A stretch of 43,177 nucleotides of DNA from Acetobacteraceae bacterium (GTDB taxonomy: Bacteria; Pseudomonadota; Alphaproteobacteria; Acetobacterales; Acetobacteraceae): positions 1 to 43,177 of the forward strand of contig DAHXNW010000312.1 of NCBI GenBank assembly GCA_027365195.1, written 5' to 3'. A model generated the notes under the pieces. It saw nothing but the letters and a program-made list of their open reading frames with translations, was not told where the DNA came from and did no database searches. The position numbers and the translations under genes were made by a program. Below, piece by piece: positions 33,424-42,598 of the stretch; the first letter of the stretch is position 1, and the number at the start of each line of letters is the position of its first letter.

Positions 33424-34569
33424 ATGCGTCTGGCGGTATTGAAGGAACGACAGGATGCGGAAACCCGCGTCGCCGCCACACCGGAGACGGTGAAGAAACT
33501 GATCGGCCTCGGCCTCAGCATCGCCGTCGAGGCCGGCGCCGGGCTTAGGGCCTCGATCAGCGATGCCGATTTCCAGGCCGCCGGCGCCGAGATCGCGCCC
33601 GACGCGGCGGCGGCGCTGGCCGGTGCCGGTATAGTCTTCGCCGTGCAGATGCCCGCCGCCGAGCAGCGCGCCGCCATCCCGCGCGCAGCCCTGCTGGTGT
33701 GTATCGCCGGCGCCTTCACCGATCCGGCCCTGGTGCCCGCCCTCGCCGAAGCCGGCATCGACACGGTGGCGATGGAGATGCTGCCGCGCATCACCCGCGC
33801 GCAATCGATGGACGTCCTCTCGAGCCAGGCCAATCTCGCCGGCTATCGCGCGGTGATCGAGGCGGCCGCTGCCTTCGATCGCGGCTTTCCGATGATGATG
33901 ACGGCGGCCGGCACGGTGCCACCGGCGCGGGTGTTCGTGATCGGCGCGGGCGTTGCCGGCTTGCAGGCGATCGCAACGGCACGGCGGATGGGCGCCATCG
34001 TCTCGGCGACCGATGTCCGCCCGGCTTCCAAGGAAGAAATCAAATCGCTCGGCGCGACCTATATCGGCGTCGAGGACGAGGAGAGCCAGGCGGCGCAGAC
34101 TGCCGGCGGCTATGCGCGCGAGATGAGCGAGGCGTTCCGCCAGAAGCAGGCGGAACTGATGAGCACGACCATCGCCAAGAACGACATCGTCATCTGCACC
34201 GCCCTGGTGATGGGCCGGCGCGCGCCGGTGATCGTGACCTCCCCAATGGTCGCCGGCATGCGCGCGGGCAGCGTGATCGTCGATCTCGCCGCCGAGGCCG
34301 GCGGCAATTGCGCCGAGACCCAGGCCGGGCAGAGCGTGGTGAGCGCCAATGGCGTGAAAATCCTCGGCTGGCGCAACTGGCCGGGCCGCATCCCGGTCGC
34401 CGCCAGCAATCTCTACGCGCGGAATCTGATGACCTTCCTCACCACTTTCTGGGACAAGGCGGCCGGCGCGCCGAAGCTGCCCGAGGCGGACGACATCGTC
34501 AAAGGGGTTGTGCTGACCCGTGGCGGCGCCGTCGTGCATAGCCAGTTCCAGCCCGCCCAAGCCGCCTGA
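33424..34569 (+). CDS. pntAA: NAD(P) transhydrogenase subunit alpha part 1
   Basis: MRLAVLKERQDAETRVAATPETVKKL...VFVIGAGVAGLQAIATARRMGAIVSATDVRPASKEEIKSLGA. Confidence 0.96.
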   Translation: MRLAVLKERQDAETRVAATPETVKKLIGLGLSIAVEAGAGLRASISDADFQAAGAEIAPDAAAALAGAGIVFAVQMPAAEQRAAIPRAALLVCIAGAFTDPALVPALAEAGIDTVAMEMLPRITRAQSMDVLSSQANLAGYRAVIEAAAAFDRGFPMMMTAAGTVPPARVFVIGAGVAGLQAIATARRMGAIVSATDVRPASKEEIKSLGATYIGVEDEESQAAQTAGGYAREMSEAFRQKQAELMSTTIAKNDIVICTALVMGRRAPVIVTSPMVAGMRAGSVIVDLAAEAGGNCAETQAGQSVVSANGVKILGWRNWPGRIPVAASNLYARNLMTFLTTFWDKAAGAPKLPEADDIVKGVVLTRGGAVVHSQFQPAQAA

Positions 34570-34584
34570 TCCCAGGAGACAGCG

Positions 34585-34980
34585 ATGACCCCGAATGAAT
34601 TGGCCGCCGAGGCCGGACGCATCGCGGATGCCGCATCGGTGCTCGCCATGCACGCGCGCGGCATGGCGGCAACCGTCGCCCCCGCCGCCCATGCCGCCGA
34701 GCCGTTCATTTTCCTGCTGACGATTTTCCTGCTCGCCTGCTTCGTCGGCTATTACGTGGTCTGGAACGTCACCCCGGCGCTGCATTCGCCGCTGATGGCC
34801 GTCACCAACGCGATCAGCTCGGTGATCATCGTCGGCGCCATGCTGGCGACCGGGCTTGCGCACAGCGCCTGGGCGATGGCGTTCGGCACCTTCGCGGTGA
34901 CGCTCGCCAGCGTGAACATTTTCGGCGGCTTCACCGTGACGCAGCGCATGCTGCAGATGTTCCGTAAGAAGGCGAAATAG
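34585..34980 (+). CDS. pntAB: NAD(P) transhydrogenase subunit alpha part 2
   Basis: [40 protein letters not shown]...[16 protein letters not shown]. Confidence 0.95.
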   Translation: MTPNELAAEAGRIADAASVLAMHARGMAATVAPAAHAAEPFIFLLTIFLLACFVGYYVVWNVTPALHSPLMAVTNAISSVIIVGAMLATGLAHSAWAMAFGTFAVTLASVNIFGGFTVTQRMLQMFRKKAK

Positions 34981-34985
34981 GCGCC

Positions 34986-36392
34986 ATGCCCGACAGCATC
35001 ACCTCGCTCGCCTATCTCGTCGCTGCCGTCCTCTTCATCCTCGCCCTGCGCGGTCTGTCGAGCCCGGTCACCTCGCGCCAGGGCAACCGCATGGGGGTGG
35101 CCGGCATGGCCATCGCCATCGTCGCCACCCTGCTGCATGCGGACATGGCAGGGGTCGGCTACGGGCTGATTCTGCTCGGGCTGGTGGTGGGAGGCGCGGC
35201 GGGCATCATCGTCGCGCGGCGCATCCAGATGACGGCGCTGCCGCAGTTGGTGGCGGCGTTCCACTCGCTGGTCGGCCTCGCCGCCGTGTTCGTCGCCGCC
35301 GCCGCGCTGAACGCGCCGGAATCCTTCGGCATCGGCTCCGCCGGACATATCCACACGCAGAGCCTGATCGAGATGTCGATCGGCCTTGCCATCGGCGCCA
35401 TCACCTTCACCGGCTCGCTGATCGCCTTCGCCAAGCTGCAAGCGCTGATGAAGGGCACGCCGATCACCTTCCCGATGCAGCACCAGATCAATCTGGTGAT
35501 CGGCGTGCTGCTACTGCTGCTGATCATCTGCTTCGTCGTCACCGGCGGCAACCAATTGATCTTCTGGCTGATCGCCCTCCTCGCCCTCGCTCTCGGCTTC
35601 CTCATCATCATCCCGATCGGCGGCGCCGACATGCCGGTGGTGGTCTCGATGCTGAACAGCTATTCCGGCTGGGCGGCGAGCGGCATCGGCTTCACCATCC
35701 AGAATCTGGCGCTGATCATCACCGGCGCGCTCGTCGGCTCCTCCGGCGCGATCCTCTCCTACATCATGTGCAAGGGGATGAACCGCAGCATCTTCAACGT
35801 GCTGCTCGGCGGTTTCGGCTCCGAGAGCGGGTCGGCGGCAGCGGCGGCCGGGGCGGGCGACCGCACGGTGAAATCGGGTGCTGCCGAGGATGCCGCCTTC
35901 ATCATGAAGAACGCCTCCAAGGTGATCGTGGTACCCGGCTATGGAATGGCGGTAGCGCAGGCGCAGCACGCGCTGCGCGAGATGGCCGATACGCTGAAAG
36001 CCGAGGGGGTGGAGGTGAAATATGCCATCCACCCGGTCGCCGGGCGCATGCCGGGCCATATGAACGTGCTACTCGCCGAGGCCAACGTGCCGTATGACGA
36101 GGTGTTCGAACTCGAACAGATCAATAACGATTTCAGCACCGCCGACGTGGTCTATGTGATCGGCGCCAATGACGTGACCAACCCGGCGGCGAAGACCGAT
36201 CCGGCTTCGCCGATCTATGGCATGCCGATTCTGGAGGTGGACAAGGCGGCGACGGTGCTATTCGTCAAGCGCTCGATGGCCTCGGGCTATGCCGGGGTGG
36301 ATAACGAGCTGTTCTTCCGCCCTAACACCATGATGCTGTTCGGCGACGCCAAGAAGATGACTGAGGAGATCGTTCAAGCGCTCGGGCATTGA
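34986..36392 (+). CDS. pntB: NAD(P) transhydrogenase subunit beta
   Basis: LAYLVAAVLFILALRGLSSPVTSRQGNRMGVAGMAIA...VPGYGMAVAQAQHALREM...AIHPVAGRMPGHMNVLLAEANVPYDEVFELEQINNDF. Confidence 0.98.
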   Translation: MPDSITSLAYLVAAVLFILALRGLSSPVTSRQGNRMGVAGMAIAIVATLLHADMAGVGYGLILLGLVVGGAAGIIVARRIQMTALPQLVAAFHSLVGLAAVFVAAAALNAPESFGIGSAGHIHTQSLIEMSIGLAIGAITFTGSLIAFAKLQALMKGTPITFPMQHQINLVIGVLLLLLIICFVVTGGNQLIFWLIALLALALGFLIIIPIGGADMPVVVSMLNSYSGWAASGIGFTIQNLALIITGALVGSSGAILSYIMCKGMNRSIFNVLLGGFGSESGSAAAAAGAGDRTVKSGAAEDAAFIMKNASKVIVVPGYGMAVAQAQHALREMADTLKAEGVEVKYAIHPVAGRMPGHMNVLLAEANVPYDEVFELEQINNDFSTADVVYVIGANDVTNPAAKTDPASPIYGMPILEVDKAATVLFVKRSMASGYAGVDNELFFRPNTMMLFGDAKKMTEEIVQALGH

Positions 36393-36414
36393 ACATCCTT
36401 CCCGCCCGCGCGGC

Positions 36415-36443
36415 TTGACGGCACCGTGCGGTTTGGCAATAAC
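36415..36443 (+). promoter_or_regulatory. Candidate promoter of rpmB
   Basis: TTGACG at 36415-36420, 17-nt spacer, AATAAC at about 36438, upstream of the rpmB ATG at 36479. Confidence 0.35.
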
Positions 36444-36478
36444 CCCTCCACGATCCGCTACTTGCAAGGAATTCCGCC

Positions 36479-36769
36479 ATGTCCCGCCGCTGTCAAATCA
36501 CCGGCAAGGGCGTGCTGACCGGTAACAACGTCAGCCACGCCAATAACAAGACCCGTCGCCGCTTCCTGCCCAATCTGCAGGAAAGCTCGATGCTCTCCGA
36601 CGTGCTGGGCAGTGCCGTGCGCCTGCGGATGTCCACCCGCGCGATCCGCACCGTGGAGCACAACGGCGGCATCGACGCCTTCCTGCTCGCGACTCCCGAT
36701 CGGCGGCTGCCCGCCGCCGCCCGCGTGCTAAAGCGCCGTATCCAGCGCCGGCAGGCCGCCACCGTCTGA
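36479..36769 (+). CDS. rpmB: 50S ribosomal protein L28
   Basis: [34 protein letters not shown]. Confidence 0.97.
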   Translation: MSRRCQITGKGVLTGNNVSHANNKTRRRFLPNLQESSMLSDVLGSAVRLRMSTRAIRTVEHNGGIDAFLLATPDRRLPAAARVLKRRIQRRQAATV

Positions 36770-36856
36770 ACCTAAAGATACGCCGCATGGGGAAAAATTT
36801 TCGTTTGAGCCCTGCGTCTTAACCAGCGGTTCGCTAAATTCGGCTTATCTGCCGGG

Positions 36857-37699
36857 ATGTCCGTTCATCCTCTCGCCGTCCTCGCCGCCTTGCTGCTGAC
36901 CGTCTCGCTCGGCGGTATCCTGGCTTTATGGGAGGTGCACCGGCTGCGCGGGGCGCTCGCGCGCGGTGTGCTGGAGCGGGAGGAAATGCGCGCGCTGGCC
37001 GCGATGCGCCACCGCAGCCTAACGCTTGCGGCGCAGGAGTTGCGCCAGATTACCCTTTCGCTGCAAGGCTGCACCGACCAGTTGTCGTTGCACGAGGAAG
37101 CGGCCATCGGGCTCTCCGCCACCCTTGGCGGACTGCATGTGCAATGCGCGAACCTTGCCGATGCCGTCGAACAGCAAGTGCAAGTGGCCCAGGCGCGGCC
37201 CAGCCTGCAGGACGAGGCCGTGCCGCTCACCCCGTTGATCGCGGAAGTGGTGCACGATGTCTCGGCGGCGCTCTCTCCGGGGGTGCGCAACTGGCGGGTC
37301 TCCGCCGATCTCGCTGGCCTCGCCCTCACCGCCGACAGCCGCGCGCTGCGCCAGATCCTGCTGCGCGTGCTGGCGAATGCGGCACGGCTCTCGGCGCATG
37401 GTGACTGGATCGAGATCTCCTGCGCCGCACGCGAGAGCAGCTTCGCCCTCTATGTGGAAGACGAAGGCACCGGCCTCGTCGCCGGCGACCCCGACGCGAG
37501 CGGTGCCGTGCTGGCCACCCGCGGCATCGGCCTCGCGCTCGCGCTGGCGCGCTCGCTGACCGAGGCGCATGGCGGCAGCCTGCTGATCGAATCGGCGGCG
37601 CGCATCGGCACGCGGGTCAGTCTGCTATTCCCGGCCAACCGTCTGCTGCGCCAGGAATGGCAGGGCAGCCCCACGCCCGCACCGCTCGTGTCCGGATGA
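36857..37699 (+). CDS. Histidine-kinase-like membrane-anchored ATPase (HATPase_c) without canonical phosphoacceptor His
   Basis: N-terminal TM; LAAQELRQITLSLQG in the H-box region; ILLRVLANAARLSAHG, VEDEGTGL, RGIGLALALARSLTEAHGGSL as N/G1/G2 boxes. Confidence 0.75.
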   Translation: MSVHPLAVLAALLLTVSLGGILALWEVHRLRGALARGVLEREEMRALAAMRHRSLTLAAQELRQITLSLQGCTDQLSLHEEAAIGLSATLGGLHVQCANLADAVEQQVQVAQARPSLQDEAVPLTPLIAEVVHDVSAALSPGVRNWRVSADLAGLALTADSRALRQILLRVLANAARLSAHGDWIEISCAARESSFALYVEDEGTGLVAGDPDASGAVLATRGIGLALALARSLTEAHGGSLLIESAARIGTRVSLLFPANRLLRQEWQGSPTPAPLVSG

Positions 37700-37820
37700 C
37701 GCACGCATCTCTCATGGCATGAATCATGCTTGACTGACAGGGCATTAGGAGAGGGGTTGCCATCTCCTAGGTTGGTTCCGCGCCGGGTTATCGGCGCCGC
37801 TGCCCGGAGTGTCGCCCAGC

Positions 37821-38759
37821 ATGATAGACCGCCCGTTCAAAGACCAGAATGTTCCTGGCCCAAAACGCGATCTGATCGGCTATGGCCGACACGTGCCGCG
37901 CGTGCGCTGGCCGGATGGCGCGCGCGTCGCGATCAATCTGGTGCTGAATTACGAGGAAGGCTCCGAATACAGCCACCCCGCCGGAGATGGCCGCAACGAC
38001 GGGCTCACCGAGGTGCTCTACACGGTGGATCCCGCCTATCGCGATCTCGCCGCCGAATCGGTGTTCGAATATGGCTCCCGCGCCGGCGTGTGGCGCGTCG
38101 AACGGCTGCTCAGCCGCTATAAGCTGCCGCTCACCGTCTATACCTGCGCCGTCGCGATCGAGCGCAACCCGGAGGTGGGCGCCTGGATCGCCGAGGCCGG
38201 GCATGAGCCGTGCTGCCATGGCTGGCGCTGGGAGGAGGTGTGGAAGCTCTCGCGCGAGGAGGAAGCGGCGCACATTCGCATGGCGATCGACTCGATCGCC
38301 GAGACCTGCGGCACGCGGCCGCGCGGCTGGTATTGCCGCTACGGCGCCTCGGTGCACACGCGCGAATTGCTGGTCGCCGAGGGCGGCTTTGTCTACGATT
38401 CCGACTGCTATAACGACGATCTACCGTATTACACCGAGGTTGCCGGCAAGCGGCATCTGATCGTGCCGTATAGTTTCACCTATAACGACGGCAAATTCGG
38501 CATGCTGCCGGCCTATGGCTCGCCGAGCGATTTCCTCGATAATCTCAAGCGCGGCTTCGATACTCTATGGGCCGAGGGCGAGACGCATCCACGCATGATG
38601 TCGATCGGCCTGCATCCGCGCCTGGTGGGTCAGGCGAGTCGCATCAATGCGCTGCAGGAATTTCTCGACTATGCCTTGAATAAAGGCAGTGTGTGGTTCG
38701 CCCGTCGGCTCGATATTGCCGAATGGTGGCAGGCGCATCACCACGAATTCGCCGCCTGA
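37821..38759 (+). CDS. Polysaccharide deacetylase family protein (PuuE-type allantoinase-like)
   Basis: RVAINLVLNYEEGSEYSHPAGDGRNDG, EAGHEPCCHGWRWE, GWYCRYGASVHTRELLVAEGGFVYDSDCYNDDLPYY; start trimmed to MIDRPF. Confidence 0.85.
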   Translation: MIDRPFKDQNVPGPKRDLIGYGRHVPRVRWPDGARVAINLVLNYEEGSEYSHPAGDGRNDGLTEVLYTVDPAYRDLAAESVFEYGSRAGVWRVERLLSRYKLPLTVYTCAVAIERNPEVGAWIAEAGHEPCCHGWRWEEVWKLSREEEAAHIRMAIDSIAETCGTRPRGWYCRYGASVHTRELLVAEGGFVYDSDCYNDDLPYYTEVAGKRHLIVPYSFTYNDGKFGMLPAYGSPSDFLDNLKRGFDTLWAEGETHPRMMSIGLHPRLVGQASRINALQEFLDYALNKGSVWFARRLDIAEWWQAHHHEFAA

Positions 38760-38828
38760 CCCGCACGCGCGGCACCCCATTCCCACACGGCCCGCGGATC
38801 GTCTGCGATGCCCAGCACAGGAGATTTC

Positions 38829-39947
38829 ATGACCCCTCATCATCACGCCTGGCGCATCTCCGGTGGTCTGCTGCTGGCCGCCATGCTGCTGTGTGGACGC
38901 GCGAATGCGGCGACCCCCGATCTTGCCGCCGCGAAGGCGGATGTCGATGCCCATAGCGTACTACCCAATTTCACCGCGCCGGGCGCCTCGTTCGATGCGC
39001 GGGCCTGCATGAAGGGCAAGAAAATCCTCACCATGCCGGTCTCGAGCGCCAATCCCTTCACCAAGAACATCGCCCTGGCCGAGATCGCGACCGGCAAGCA
39101 ACTCGGCTTTCAAGTCACCGAGTGGGAAAATCAGGCGCGGCCCACGCAATGGGTGCAGGGCATGGAATTCGCGATCAACAACAAATACGACGCGGTCGAT
39201 CTGCTCGGCGGCGTCAATCCGCAGGTGATCGGCCCGCAGATCGCCGCCGCGCGCAAGGCCGGCATCAAGGTGTTCACTTCGCATCTCTACGACACCATCC
39301 AAAAGCCGGATGCCTCGGTGGATTATTCGTTGCAGATCCCCTACCATAAAGTGGGTGAACTGCTCGCCGACTGGGTGACCTTGAAAACCGGCGGCCATGT
39401 CAATGCGATCATCATCGGCTCCGACGAGATCATCCCCACCGCGCCCTTCGTGAAAGCGATCAAGGACCGGCTGGCCGAAGTGTGCGGCAAAGGCTGCAAA
39501 TGGACCTATGTCAACGCGCCGGTACCGGAATGGTCGACGAAAATCCAGTCCAGCGTACAATCCGCGCTGATCGCCGATCCGACGATCAATTACGTGATCC
39601 CGATCTACGACAGCATGTCGCAGTTCGTCATCCCCGCGATCACCATCACCGGGCGCAAGGATAAGGTTAAAATCGCGACCTTCAATGGCACGCCCTTCGT
39701 GATCGATGCGATCCAGCGCGGCAATGTGCAGATGGATGTCGGCGAGAGCCTCGGCTGGATCGCCCGCTCGATCCTCGATGGCTATATGCGCGACCTGTGC
39801 GGGCTGCCGACCTATAGCGAGTTATATGTGCCTTTCTACATCTTCGACAAATCGAACGCCAAGAACGCCGGCACGCCGGCGGATTACGATCGCGGCTATG
39901 GCGATAAGCACGTCGTTGGCTATCAGACGCTGTGGCAGATGAAATGA
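38829..39947 (+). CDS. Sugar-type ABC transporter substrate-binding protein
   Basis: Signal peptide (LLLAAMLLCGRANAA); periplasmic-binding-protein fold motifs (MPVSSANPFTKNIALAEIATGKQLGFQV, AARKAGIKVFTSH). Confidence 0.85.
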   Translation: MTPHHHAWRISGGLLLAAMLLCGRANAATPDLAAAKADVDAHSVLPNFTAPGASFDARACMKGKKILTMPVSSANPFTKNIALAEIATGKQLGFQVTEWENQARPTQWVQGMEFAINNKYDAVDLLGGVNPQVIGPQIAAARKAGIKVFTSHLYDTIQKPDASVDYSLQIPYHKVGELLADWVTLKTGGHVNAIIIGSDEIIPTAPFVKAIKDRLAEVCGKGCKWTYVNAPVPEWSTKIQSSVQSALIADPTINYVIPIYDSMSQFVIPAITITGRKDKVKIATFNGTPFVIDAIQRGNVQMDVGESLGWIARSILDGYMRDLCGLPTYSELYVPFYIFDKSNAKNAGTPADYDRGYGDKHVVGYQTLWQMK

Positions 39948-41539
39948 AGGCGGCGCCGCTCAAGCGACGCACGCCGGGCGAGCCTTCGGCGCTATCGCTG
40001 CGGCATCTGTCGAAATCCTTCGGTGGCGCCTTGGCACTCGACGATGTCGAGTTGGAGATCATGCCGGGGGAAATCCACGGCCTGCTCGGGCATAACGGCT
40101 CGGGCAAATCGACGCTGATCAAGATCCTCTCCGGCTATCACACGCCCGAGCCGGGGGCGGAGATGCTGATGCGTGGCGAGCCGGTGCCGCTGCCGGTACC
40201 GGCCACCGCCGCGCGGCGGCTCGGGCTCGCCTTCGTGCATCAGCATCTCGGGTTGGTGCCCTCGATGACGGTGCTGGAAAATCTGCTGCTCGGCGCGATC
40301 GCGACGGAAACACATTGGTGGCTCGACTGGCGGCGCCGCACGGCGGCCGCGCGCGCGCTGTTCGCGCAATTCGATCTGCGCATCGACCCGGCCGCACGCA
40401 TCGCCGATCTGCCGCCGGTGGAACGCGCGTTGGTCGCGATCGTGCGCGCCTTCGAGGAGATAAAGGCGGCGGACTCCGGCGGCGGCGTGCTGGTGCTCGA
40501 CGAGCCGACGCCGTTCCTGCCGAAGGCCGGCGTCGATCAGTTGTTCGATCTGATCCGCCGCATCGTGCACAACGGCGCGGCGGTCATCTTCGTCTCGCAC
40601 GACATCGACGAGATCATGCAGATCACCGATCGCGCGACCATCCTGCGCGACGGCCGGGTCGCCGGTTCGCTGGTCACGCGGGAGGCGAGCCATGATGATT
40701 TCGTGGAGCGCATCGTCGGGCGCAGCCTCGATCTTTATCATCGTAACCGCACCGATCCGCGCGCCGGCGAGGTTTGCGCGCGGATCAGCGGCGTGAGCGG
40801 CGCGATCGTCGCCGATGCCTCGCTCGATCTGCATGCAGGCGAGGTGCTCGGGCTCACCGGGCTGATCGGCTCGGGGTTCGACGAATTGCCCTATCTGTTG
40901 TTCGGTGCCAGGCGCGCCAGCGCCGGCACACTCACCTTGCATGGGCTCACCCATAAACTCACTGCTCTGGCACCGCCGGAGGCGATCGGCGCCGGCATCG
41001 CATTGTTGCCGGCCGATCGGCTGGGGGCTGCAGGCGTTGGCTCGCTGCCGGTGCTCGATAACGTCTCTCTGCCGGTGCTCGATGAATTCTTCCAGAATTT
41101 GCTGATCAATTGGACCGCTGTGTTCGGCCGCGCGGCCCAGCTCGGCCGCAGCTACGAGGTGCGCCCGAATGCGCCGGCACTCAATCTCGCTTCGCTCTCA
41201 GGCGGCAATCAGCAGAAAGTGCTGATGGCGAAATGGCTACAGACCGCGCCCAAGCTTCTGATGCTCGACGAGCCGACGCAGGGAGTGGATGTCGGCGCGC
41301 GGCAGCAATTGTTCAAGGCGCTGGGTGCCGCCGCCGCCGCCGGCACCGCGATCGTCGTCGCGAGCACCGATTACGAGCAGTTGGCGCAGATTTGCGATCG
41401 CGTGCTGATCTTCGCGCGCGGGCGCATCGTCGCCGAACTTGTGGGCGAGGCGATCAGCAAGGAGACGATCGGCGAGCAATGTCTGCGCAGCGGCGCATTC
41501 AACGGCGAAGGCCGCACCCTCGAGGAGCCAGTTGCATGA
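39944..41539 (+). CDS. Sugar-type ABC transporter ATP-binding protein (two NBDs)
   Basis: LLGHNGSGKSTLIKILSGYHTPEPG, LVLDEPTPFLPKAGVDQLF; second NBD LASLSGGNQQKVLMAKWLQTAPKLLMLDEPTQGVDVGAR; ATGA overlap with the upstream gene. Confidence 0.92.
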   Translation: MKAAPLKRRTPGEPSALSLRHLSKSFGGALALDDVELEIMPGEIHGLLGHNGSGKSTLIKILSGYHTPEPGAEMLMRGEPVPLPVPATAARRLGLAFVHQHLGLVPSMTVLENLLLGAIATETHWWLDWRRRTAAARALFAQFDLRIDPAARIADLPPVERALVAIVRAFEEIKAADSGGGVLVLDEPTPFLPKAGVDQLFDLIRRIVHNGAAVIFVSHDIDEIMQITDRATILRDGRVAGSLVTREASHDDFVERIVGRSLDLYHRNRTDPRAGEVCARISGVSGAIVADASLDLHAGEVLGLTGLIGSGFDELPYLLFGARRASAGTLTLHGLTHKLTALAPPEAIGAGIALLPADRLGAAGVGSLPVLDNVSLPVLDEFFQNLLINWTAVFGRAAQLGRSYEVRPNAPALNLASLSGGNQQKVLMAKWLQTAPKLLMLDEPTQGVDVGARQQLFKALGAAAAAGTAIVVASTDYEQLAQICDRVLIFARGRIVAELVGEAISKETIGEQCLRSGAFNGEGRTLEEPVA

Positions 41540-42561
41540 CAGAGATCAGCGTGCCGCAGACGACAAAGCCCGCGCCGCTCGACGGCCGGCGGGGTGCACC
41601 GAGAATGAGCCTCGCGAAACTCGCGGAGGCCTATGCTCTGGTGGTCGCCCTGCTGGTGCTCGTCGGCGTGTTCGGCTTGCTGCGCCCGGAGGCGTTCCTG
41701 TCGTGGAGCAACATCTCCACCATGCTCGGCTCGCAGGCGGTGCTCGTCGTGCTGACGATGGCGCTGATCATTCCGCTCACCGGCGGGGATTTCGATCTTT
41801 CGGTGGCCAGCATGCTCACCTTGTCCTCAATGCTGATCGCGGTGATGAACGCGCAGATGGGCATCAACATCTTCATCGCCATGGGCACGGCCCTCGTGAT
41901 CGGCGCCGTGGTCGGTGCGATCAATAGCTGGTTCATCCTCTATTTCCGCATTCCCTCGCTGATCGTGACGCTGGGCACTGGCACGTTCATCAACGGCATC
42001 GTGCTCTGGATCAGCGGCTCGATGACGATCAGCGGGCTGGATCAGGGATTGATCGACTATGTCGTGGTCCGCCGCATCCTCGGCGTGCCGCTGGCGTTCT
42101 ATTATGCCCTCGCGCTATGCGCGGCGCTCTGGTATTTCTTCGATTACACCACGCCGGGACGGCGGCTGTTGTTCGTCGGGCGCGGGCGGGAGGTGGCGCG
42201 TTTGTCCGGCATTCGGGTCGATCGCGTGCGATTCTATAGTCTGATCGCATCCGGCGTGCTCGCTGCGGCCGCTGGCATTCTCTATGCCGGCACCATCGGC
42301 GCGGCCGATCCGCTCTCCGGCCTCACCTTCCTGCTGCCCGGCTTCGCCGCCGCCTTCCTCGGCGCCACCAGCATCTCGCCGGGCCGGTTCAACCCGTGGG
42401 GTTCGCTGGTCGCGGTGTATTTCCTGGTCGCCGGCATCACCGGCCTCACCATTCTCGGCATTCAGACCTTCGTGCAGAATCTGTTCTACGGCGGCGGGCT
42501 GGTGATCGCCGTCGCCCTCTCGCAACTGGTGCGCAATCGCGAGGCGCAGGATTTCACCTGA
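41536..42561 (+). CDS. Sugar-type ABC transporter permease
   Basis: Hydrophobic; MALIIPLTGGDFDLSVASMLTLSSMLIAVM, PSLIVTLGTGTFINGIVLWISG, AAFLGATSISPGRFNPWGSLVAVYFL; ATGA overlap with the ATPase gene. Confidence 0.92.
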   Translation: MTEISVPQTTKPAPLDGRRGAPRMSLAKLAEAYALVVALLVLVGVFGLLRPEAFLSWSNISTMLGSQAVLVVLTMALIIPLTGGDFDLSVASMLTLSSMLIAVMNAQMGINIFIAMGTALVIGAVVGAINSWFILYFRIPSLIVTLGTGTFINGIVLWISGSMTISGLDQGLIDYVVVRRILGVPLAFYYALALCAALWYFFDYTTPGRRLLFVGRGREVARLSGIRVDRVRFYSLIASGVLAAAAGILYAGTIGAADPLSGLTFLLPGFAAAFLGATSISPGRFNPWGSLVAVYFLVAGITGLTILGIQTFVQNLFYGGGLVIAVALSQLVRNREAQDFT

Positions 42562-42598
42562 CGGCGTGGCCGGGATCACGCGCAATGCTGCAAAAGCC

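Noticed and set aside
39944-41539. Degenerate signature in NBD1 and degenerate Walker A in NBD2 as evidence of a broken ATPase
   Set aside because: Asymmetric degeneration is common in tandem-NBD sugar/nucleoside importer ATPases; the protein is otherwise full length.
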